34,928 bases of DNA from a virus. The DNA lies in IMG/VR virus record IMGVR_UViG_3300020437_000247, positions 1 through 34,928 of that record. One strand, 5' to 3'. Numbering within the stretch: the stretch's first letter is position 1; the number at the start of each line of letters is the position of its first letter. Position numbers and translations under genes: made by a program. Shown here piece by piece: positions 31,606-34,928 of this stretch. The notes below the pieces were generated by a model that was given only the letters and a program-made list of their open reading frames with translations, did no database searches and was not told the DNA's origin.

Positions 31606-32259
31606 ATGAATATAAAAATGGATCAAGATGAAGCAATGTTTGGTATCGGTGTTGGAACTACTGACTCCATGTATACTGTAGACTTATCTAACGCTCCTAA
31701 AACCAAACCCAAAACAAACTGGACAAAGATAGGTGCGATAACTTTAGGTGCACTAGTTGGTCTGTCTCATATTGGTATGATAGGAATGATCTCAAGGAAG
31801 TCAGAGTTCCCTGTAGTTAATGTACCAGTAGGTCCTTACACATCTTATGTGGTAGAGGCAGATAAAGAAGGATATAGAATTAGTTACAAAGCAAATGACC
31901 CTAAAGTAATGCGTGTGGAAAGGGATCTTAAAGAGAAAGGTGGGTTTCTTGGGTTGGCTAACGAGAACACTAGGACATACGAAGAGTACACGATGGATGG
32001 GTCTAAACATTTACAGTATCAAGGACAAAGAGATCAAATCTCAGAAAGTGGAAAGTCTGAAGCATGCATCGAAGCAATCGGATCAGGAAAAGGAACAGGT
32101 AAAATGGTTGGGGCTAGTGTTGGTGCTGCTGTTGCTCCTGCCTTTAGTAATATTCCCTTTGTTGGGTGGGTTATTGCAGGTGCTGTTACGATGATGGGTA
32201 TGGATCAGGGAGCAGAGATTGGTGGCAATATGGTAGAGGATTTAAACAAGAATTGTTAG
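31606..32259 (+). CDS. Membrane protein with C-terminal glycine-zipper, unknown
   Basis: A 217-residue protein. Residues about 40-62 (I-G-A-I-T-L-G-A-L-V-G-L, then G-M-I-G-M) form one membrane helix after a polar 38-residue N-terminus. A charged middle domain (70-155) follows. The end has G-S-G-K-G-T-G-K-M-V-G-A-S-V-G-A-A-V-A-P, then V-G-W-V-I-A-G-A-V, a Gly-zipper pair that could form a membrane hairpin. Similar glycine-zipper ends occur in outer-membrane-associated and pore-forming proteins. No family is named. M5 at 31618 is an alternative start; neither start has a good Shine-Dalgarno. It is the first gene after the embedded promoter and attenuator-like hairpin. Confidence 0.65.
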   Translation: MNIKMDQDEAMFGIGVGTTDSMYTVDLSNAPKTKPKTNWTKIGAITLGALVGLSHIGMIGMISRKSEFPVVNVPVGPYTSYVVEADKEGYRISYKANDPKVMRVERDLKEKGGFLGLANENTRTYEEYTMDGSKHLQYQGQRDQISESGKSEACIEAIGSGKGTGKMVGASVGAAVAPAFSNIPFVGWVIAGAVTMMGMDQGAEIGGNMVEDLNKNC

Positions 32260-32288
32260 TGAGTCCAAACTTAAGTAATATTACCTAG

Positions 32289-32317
32289 TTGACAGAATTT
32301 AATATTTCCTATATAAT
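32289..32317 (+). promoter_or_regulatory. Perfect sigma-70 promoter for the hli cluster
   Basis: TTGACA (32289-32294), a 17-base spacer and TATAAT (32312-32317): exact consensus in both boxes. The start is predicted near 32324, 23 bases before the first hli ATG. Host RNA polymerase should use it well. Confidence 0.88.
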
Positions 32318-32346
32318 TATGTTACAGTTCTTAACAAAACTTAAAA

Positions 32347-32553
32347 ATGACAGTTACAACAGAATCAGGTGGAAGACAAAACGCTTTCCCTAACGAGACT
32401 CGTCCTTACATAGACGAAAGCATCTCTTATGAATCTTATGCAAAAAATGCAGAAAAGATTAATGGAAGATGGGCAATGCTAGGATTAGTTGCAGGTGTAA
32501 CTTCATATATTTGTACAGGGAACTTCTTCTTCTTTGGACTCGCAGGATTCTAA
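32347..32553 (+). CDS. hli: High-light-inducible protein 1
   Basis: A 68-residue Hlip with one membrane helix. The chlorophyll-binding signature A-E-K-I-N-G-R-W-A-M-L-G (E-x-x-N-x-R-x-A-M-x-G) is complete, at residues about 35-46. It is followed by L-V-A-G-V-T-S-Y-I-C-T-G. Residues 1-30 are a polar N-terminal extension. Hlips bind chlorophyll and carotenoid in the thylakoid and protect photosystem II during assembly and light stress, keeping energy flowing during infection. It is the first of four tandem hli genes behind a perfect sigma-70 promoter, and lies a few hundred bases from psbA. The C-terminus ends F-F-F-F-G-L-A-G-F instead of the common I-I-P-G-F. Confidence 0.93.
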   Translation: MTVTTESGGRQNAFPNETRPYIDESISYESYAKNAEKINGRWAMLGLVAGVTSYICTGNFFFFGLAGF

Positions 32554-32555
32554 AG

Positions 32556-32708
32556 ATGAAAATTACCACCCAATTCACCACACCCAAAGAGGACAAACTC
32601 ATGACACCAGAAGCAGAAAGATTTAACGGATGGGCAGCAATGCTTGGTTTCGTAGCAGCTGTAGGAGCATATGCTACAACAGGAAATATCATACCAGGTA
32701 TCTTCTAA
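32556..32708 (+). CDS. hli: High-light-inducible protein 2 with altered chlorophyll motif
   Basis: A 50-residue Hlip. The motif reads A-E-R-F-N-G-W-A-A-M-L-G: the Arg of E-x-x-N-x-R-x-A-M is replaced by Trp. That Arg normally pairs with the Glu of a partner helix and helps hold chlorophyll, so this copy may have weaker or different pigment binding. The helix continues G-F-V-A-A-V-G-A-Y-A-T-T-G and ends I-I-P-G-I-F. I chose the ATG at 32556 over the longer open frame back to 32469, which lies inside hli 1 in another frame. AAAG lies just before the ATG. It overlaps the next gene by one base (TAATG). Confidence 0.9.
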   Translation: MKITTQFTTPKEDKLMTPEAERFNGWAAMLGFVAAVGAYATTGNIIPGIF

Positions 32709-32848
32709 TGTATCCATCAAACAAGAAAGAGATAGAAGCACAGAAAGTAGTTGCTGAAAAACTTAACGGTAGACTAGCAATGCTTGGCATCATCGCAGGA
32801 TTAGGTGCTTACTTAACAACAGGTCAAATCATACCAGGTTTCGTATAA
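32708..32848 (+). CDS. hli: High-light-inducible protein 3
   Basis: A 46-residue Hlip with the complete motif A-E-K-L-N-G-R-L-A-M-L-G, then G-L-G-A-Y-L-T-T-G and the common ending I-I-P-G-F-V. The start at 32708 shares one base with the stop of hli 2 (TAATG), which implies coupled translation. The open frame extends back to 32630 but overlaps hli 2, so the short form is chosen. The ending Q-I-I-P-G-F is the phage-type Hlip C-terminus. It is predicted to sit in the thylakoid membrane as a single helix that dimerises with other Hlips. Confidence 0.92.
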   Translation: MYPSNKKEIEAQKVVAEKLNGRLAMLGIIAGLGAYLTTGQIIPGFV

Positions 32849-32961
32849 TGAACTATTGGAAAACAGCAGAGCAAATGAACGGTCGTCTAGCGATGATGGG
32901 TTTGTTCGCAGCAGTAGTCAACTACGGATTCACTGGTTGGATTATACCAGGTTTCTTCTAA
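32848..32961 (+). CDS. hli: High-light-inducible protein 4
   Basis: A 37-residue Hlip, close to the minimum size for the family. The signature A-E-Q-M-N-G-R-L-A-M-M-G is intact, followed by L-F-A-A-V-V-N-Y-G-F-T-G and the ending W-I-I-P-G-F-F. The ATG at 32848 overlaps the stop of hli 3 by one base (TAATG). It is short enough that automated calling can miss it. After its stop comes a short T run (32971-32978) with only a weak hairpin, so a terminator is uncertain. It completes the four-gene hli operon. Confidence 0.9.
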   Translation: MNYWKTAEQMNGRLAMMGLFAAVVNYGFTGWIIPGFF

Positions 32962-32995
32962 GGGTCTTATTTTTTTTCTCTTAGAACTTTACAAA

Positions 32996-33003
32996 ACTAA
33001 ATA
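32996..33003 (+). promoter_or_regulatory. Late-promoter-like box ACTAAATA
   Basis: ACTAAATA is 33 bases before the ATG at 33037, in the 75-base gap after the hli cluster. It has the same CTAAATA core as the boxes at 13394 and 17588, and a spacing close to the exact late boxes. Confidence 0.45.
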
Positions 33004-33036
33004 GTTACTCGTTACATTACTTAATACTAAACATCT

Positions 33037-33225
33037 ATGTCAGACTTAGCAGTCTCAACAAATTCTATAACCCCTTTCATGGCAGTGCTTTGGTGTCTTT
33101 ATCCATTTGCATTTGTCGTACTACTAGAATTAGTTCTTCGTGCTGCTGATGATGACGATGATGATTTAGGTGGTGGCAAGGGTGTTCGAGTAACTGAACC
33201 CATTCCAGTCCCCACAGGAGCATAA
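33037..33225 (+). CDS. Small single-pass membrane protein with Asp-rich tail, unknown
   Basis: A 62-residue protein. Residues about 12-34 (P-F-M-A-V-L-W-C-L-Y-P-F-A-F-V-V-L-L-E-L-V-L) are one membrane helix. A run of six Asp follows (about 38-43), then G-G-G-K-G and a Pro-rich end. It resembles small thylakoid-type membrane proteins in size, but I cannot name it; PsbN, PetN and PsaJ do not match well. Its neighbours (hli, psbA) suggest a photosynthetic membrane role. TAATG links it to the next tiny gene. Confidence 0.65.
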   Translation: MSDLAVSTNSITPFMAVLWCLYPFAFVVLLELVLRAADDDDDDLGGGKGVRVTEPIPVPTGA

Positions 33226-33299
33226 TGTATCACATTTTATTCACTTCAGTAGTTGCACTTTACATCACAACAGGTGTAGGCAACATCGCATTCGCATAA
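33225..33299 (+). CDS. Tiny membrane peptide (24 residues)
   Basis: A 24-codon open frame that starts on the last base of the preceding stop (TAATG) and ends with a second TAATG. The sequence M-Y-H-I-L-F-T-S-V-V-A-L-Y-I-T-T-G-V-G-N is one short hydrophobic helix; Y-I-T-T-G recalls the Hlip helix end (Y-x-T-T-G) but the chlorophyll motif is missing. It may be a truncated Hlip-like remnant or a small photosystem-type peptide. Being framed by two one-base overlaps supports real translation. Confidence 0.45.
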   Translation: MYHILFTSVVALYITTGVGNIAFA

Positions 33300-33415
33300 T
33301 GTTATCAGTATTAAATCAAATTTTTACGACAATTCCATCAGACCATATGCCTTTGGTGGAATTTTTTGGTATGATGACAATTGGCATAACTGCAGGTTCG
33401 CTTGGTATAATATAA
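33299..33415 (+). CDS. Tiny membrane protein (38 residues)
   Basis: A 38-residue open frame starting at the TAATG junction with the previous tiny gene. After a polar start (M-L-S-V-L-N-Q-I-F-T-T-I-P) it has a hydrophobic stretch E-F-F-G-M-M-T-I-G-I-T-A-G-S-L-G-I-I that could be a membrane helix. No family is recognised. The chain of one-base overlaps from 33037 suggests three coupled small membrane proteins. An extended -10 promoter lies in its last codons. Confidence 0.45.
   Translation: MLSVLNQIFTTIPSDHMPLVEFFGMMTIGITAGSLGII
33381..33411 (+). promoter_or_regulatory. Extended -10 promoter TGGTATAAT
   Basis: TGGTATAAT (33403-33411) has a TG extension and a perfect -10. TTGGCA (33381-33386) is a possible -35 with a long 19-base spacer; extended -10 promoters tolerate a weak -35. 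The start near 33418 is 20 bases before the ATG at 33438. Confidence 0.55.
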
Positions 33416-33437
33416 AAGAAGTACCAAAAATACTTCT

Positions 33438-33602
33438 ATGAATGGCAGATTGACCAAGGTGTATATGAATGCTAGACTATTAAGGATCAAGCAAGGTATA
33501 CATGACAAGACTTGGTATCCAGATTGGAACGATGAGCAGCGTTGGGCAGCACAACAAGCACTGAACAACGCATTAGATGTTCTCGATGAATACTATTACT
33601 AA
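33438..33602 (+). CDS. Small conserved cyanophage protein, unknown
   Basis: A 54-residue soluble protein: M-N-G-R-L-T-K-V-Y, then A-R-L-L-R-I-K, T-W-Y-P-D-W, and a helix D-E-Q-R-W-A-A-Q-Q-A-L-N-N-A-L, ending E-Y-Y-Y. The W-Y-x-D-W and D-E-Q-R-W-A-A-Q combination looks conserved from memory of other cyanophages, where no function is assigned. It has its own extended -10 promoter 20 bases upstream. An internal ATG ten residues in (M-N-A-R-L) is an alternative start. Confidence 0.6.
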   Translation: MNGRLTKVYMNARLLRIKQGIHDKTWYPDWNDEQRWAAQQALNNALDVLDEYYY

Positions 33603-33610
33603 GAAAACGC

Positions 33611-33925
33611 ATGACTATTAGTTCAAAACAAATTAAAGAAGATCAAGTCTATACTAAGGCAGAAGTCGATGCGTTAATTGAATATGCTGTTGAGCAAGCA
33701 AGACAAATAGATCAAGCGTCTATGGCAAAGCACAACAGAGAAGCAACTGTTATCAGCATGATACTAGGTTTCACAACTCTCGCATTATTCGTAGATGGAT
33801 TACTAAGAATGCTTGGTATTATCCCACCTTTTATGGAAATTGATATCAATATCATAGACAATATATCAGATAAAGTTGAGACAGATCTCATACCAATAAT
33901 AAAAAGAATTTACAACCACTACTAA
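33611..33925 (+). CDS. Small single-pass membrane protein, unknown
   Basis: A 104-residue protein. Residues 1-44 are polar and helical (D-A-L-I-E-Y-A-V-E-Q-A-R-Q). Residues about 47-69 (V-I-S-M-I-L-G-F-T-T-L-A-L-F-V-D-G-L-L) form one membrane helix, and an acidic amphipathic tail follows. No family is recognised. Location between hli genes and psbA suggests expression with the photosynthesis genes. It is followed after one base by another membrane protein, so the two may act together. Confidence 0.65.
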   Translation: MTISSKQIKEDQVYTKAEVDALIEYAVEQARQIDQASMAKHNREATVISMILGFTTLALFVDGLLRMLGIIPPFMEIDINIIDNISDKVETDLIPIIKRIYNHY

Positions 33926-33926
33926 C

Positions 33927-34214
33927 ATGATTCCATTACTACTAACATCAGCAAGTTTACTTAACTTTTTGTTTTACATCTATGCAATAGGATTTGTAAT
34001 TGCATTAGGTCTAGAGCAGTACATTAAAGTTAGACCTCTCTCCGCAGAGACAACAATGAACGAGAGAAATATGTTTATTGTACAGAGCAATAGAAAGTAT
34101 CTCTGGAGACAAACTTGGGTAGTAAATATAAACTGGTTCGTATGTAACCTAGGATTGTACTTCCTATCAAGGAACTTACAACCTGTAACAGATAATTTCT
34201 GGCAAGGTATATAA
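33927..34214 (+). CDS. Two-helix membrane protein upstream of psbA, unknown
   Basis: A 95-residue protein. The first membrane helix is at residues about 5-28 (L-L-T-S-A-S-L-L-N-F-L-F-Y-I-Y-A-I-G-F), the second at about 66-82 (I-N-W-F-V-C-N-L-G-L-Y-F-L). A polar loop with R-P-L-S and E-R-N-M-F lies between. It does not match any photosystem subunit I can name. Its stop is 3 bases before the psbA -35 box, so the two are transcribed separately. Confidence 0.65.
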   Translation: MIPLLLTSASLLNFLFYIYAIGFVIALGLEQYIKVRPLSAETTMNERNMFIVQSNRKYLWRQTWVVNINWFVCNLGLYFLSRNLQPVTDNFWQGI

Positions 34215-34217
34215 AAC

Positions 34218-34246
34218 TTGACAAAACTTTACAATTAATATATAAT
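34218..34246 (+). promoter_or_regulatory. Perfect sigma-70 promoter for psbA
   Basis: TTGACA (34218-34223), a 17-base spacer and TATAAT (34241-34246): exact consensus. The start is near 34253. It is the same architecture as the hli promoter and should be read by host RNA polymerase. Confidence 0.9.
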
Positions 34247-34252
34247 AAAGAT

Positions 34253-34396
34253 ATAAAGTGAGGGTTTCCTCACCTGTCAGTGCTCTCAAACCAAGACCTA
34301 TAGGCACTATAATACTTCGTCTTTCTATCCTGTAGTGAGGGATTACAGGAAATAAGTTTCGCATCTACCCTTGATGCCCTACTTACAATCGTCCTA
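34253..34396 (+). promoter_or_regulatory. Structured psbA leader RNA (PhotoRC-II-like candidate)
   Basis: A 144-base leader with four hairpins: GTGAGG/CCTCAC (34258-34273), AGTGC/GCACT (34279-34308), TCCTGTA/TACAGGA (34328-34350, loop GTGAGGGAT) and GCATC/GATGC (34361-34377). The loop of the third repeats the 5' arm of the first, so CCTCAC can pair with either, giving a switch or pseudoknot. Conserved RNA motifs named PhotoRC have been described upstream of cyanophage psbA. I cannot confirm a match without a covariance search. Confidence 0.6.
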
Positions 34397-34928
34397 ATGA
34401 CAACTCTTTCAAATACACGCAGACAAGGTGGACTCCTAGCAGGGTGGCCTGAGTTCTGTGAGTGGGTTACATCTACAAACAACAGAATTTATGTTGGTTG
34501 GTTCGGTGTACTCATGATCCCATGCTTGCTAACAGCAGCAGCATGTTTCATCGTTGCATTCATTGCAGCACCTCCAGTCGATATCGACGGAATCAGAGAA
34601 CCAGTAGCAGGTTCTTTCATGTATGGTAACAACATCATCTCAGGTGCAGTTGTACCATCATCAAACGCAATCGGTCTACACTTCTACCCTATCTGGGAAG
34701 CAGCAACAGTAGACGAATGGTTGTACAATGGCGGTCCTTACCAGTTGGTAATCTTCCACTTCCTAATTGGAATCTCTGCTTACATGGGCAGACAGTGGGA
34801 ACTATCATACAGATTAGGAATGCGTCCTTGGATTTGCGTAGCATATTCCGCACCAGTATCTGCAGCATTTGCAGTATTCTTAGTATACCCATTCGGTCAG
34901 GGTTCATTCTCTGATGGTATGCCTCTAG
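34397..34928 (+). CDS. psbA: Photosystem II D1 protein, 5' part (runs off the window)
   Basis: The first 177 codons of psbA. D1 is the reaction-centre core of photosystem II; phage copies replace damaged host D1 in infected cells. Recognisable segments include [44 protein letters not shown] and [15 protein letters not shown]. With the 3-residue N-terminal offset, tyrosine Z (Y161 in other cyanobacteria) is Y164 and the Mn ligand D170 is D173, both present. The sequence is of the Prochlorococcus/cyanophage type. No frameshift is seen and the frame is open to the edge. It has a perfect promoter and a structured leader. Confidence 0.98.
   Translation, partial: MTTLSNTRRQGGLLAGWPEFCEWVTSTNNRIYVGWFGVLMIPCLLTAAACFIVAFIAAPPVDIDGIREPVAGSFMYGNNIISGAVVPSSNAIGLHFYPIWEAATVDEWLYNGGPYQLVIFHFLIGISAYMGRQWELSYRLGMRPWICVAYSAPVSAAFAVFLVYPFGQGSFSDGMPL

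Noticed and set aside
32962-32985. Terminator after the hli cluster
   Set aside because: There is a T run but only a weak CTAAG/CTTAG pairing with a long loop, not enough to call a terminator.

Overview
The window is AT-rich and almost entirely coded on the + strand, with tightly packed, often overlapping genes. The content is that of a T4-like cyanophage (a myovirus of marine Prochlorococcus or Synechococcus). It has a gp61-type primase, class Ia ribonucleotide reductase (nrdA/nrdB), TalC transaldolase, high-light-inducible (hli) genes, photosystem II psbA, many 2-oxoglutarate/Fe(II) oxygenases, and T4-style late promoters (TATAAATA). The AT richness and the hli/psbA/talC set suggest a Prochlorococcus myovirus, but host and species cannot be fixed from sequence alone. 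No tRNA, CRISPR array, integrase or insertion sequence was seen.

Layout. 1-108 is the tail of a MazG-like gene. 117-3369 holds an unknown protein, an oxygenase and a HIGH-type nucleotidyltransferase that starts with a T4-like capsid-targeting sequence. 3385-6177 is a late module of Lys-rich, virion-like proteins; one of them appears to continue through a -1 frameshift at an A9 run. 6223-7680 holds small conserved structural or hypothetical proteins. 7667-13398 is replication and nucleotide metabolism (primase, nrdA, nrdB) with two interleaved oxygenases. 13425-15788 is a second large Lys-rich virion-like protein. 15797-17821 holds a GIY-YIG protein, talC and unknowns. 17882-20378 is a cluster of three oxygenases with small unknown genes.

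20410-30852 is a 12-gene glycan operon, with nearly every junction an ATGA overlap. It runs Gmd, C-methyltransferase, GDP-fucose synthase, GT11 alpha-1,2-fucosyltransferase, GT6 (ABO-type) transferase, FkbM methyltransferase, a GT-B-like protein, a second methyltransferase, a DXD glycosyltransferase, two GT4 enzymes and GT25. Read in order, it could make GDP-fucose, transfer it to give an H-antigen-like Fuc-alpha-1,2-Gal end, then add an A/B-type sugar.

30853-34928 is a regulatory and photosynthesis region. It holds a secreted beta-rich small protein behind a structured leader, a terminator fused to a promoter followed by a possible ~77-nt RNA, four tandem hli genes, several tiny membrane proteins, and the 5' part of psbA. 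hli and psbA each have a perfect TTGACA-N17-TATAAT promoter, so they are probably read by host sigma-70 polymerase. Virion-like genes instead carry T4-late-type boxes about 25-30 bases upstream. Functions are assigned from motifs and remembered family features; no database search was run.
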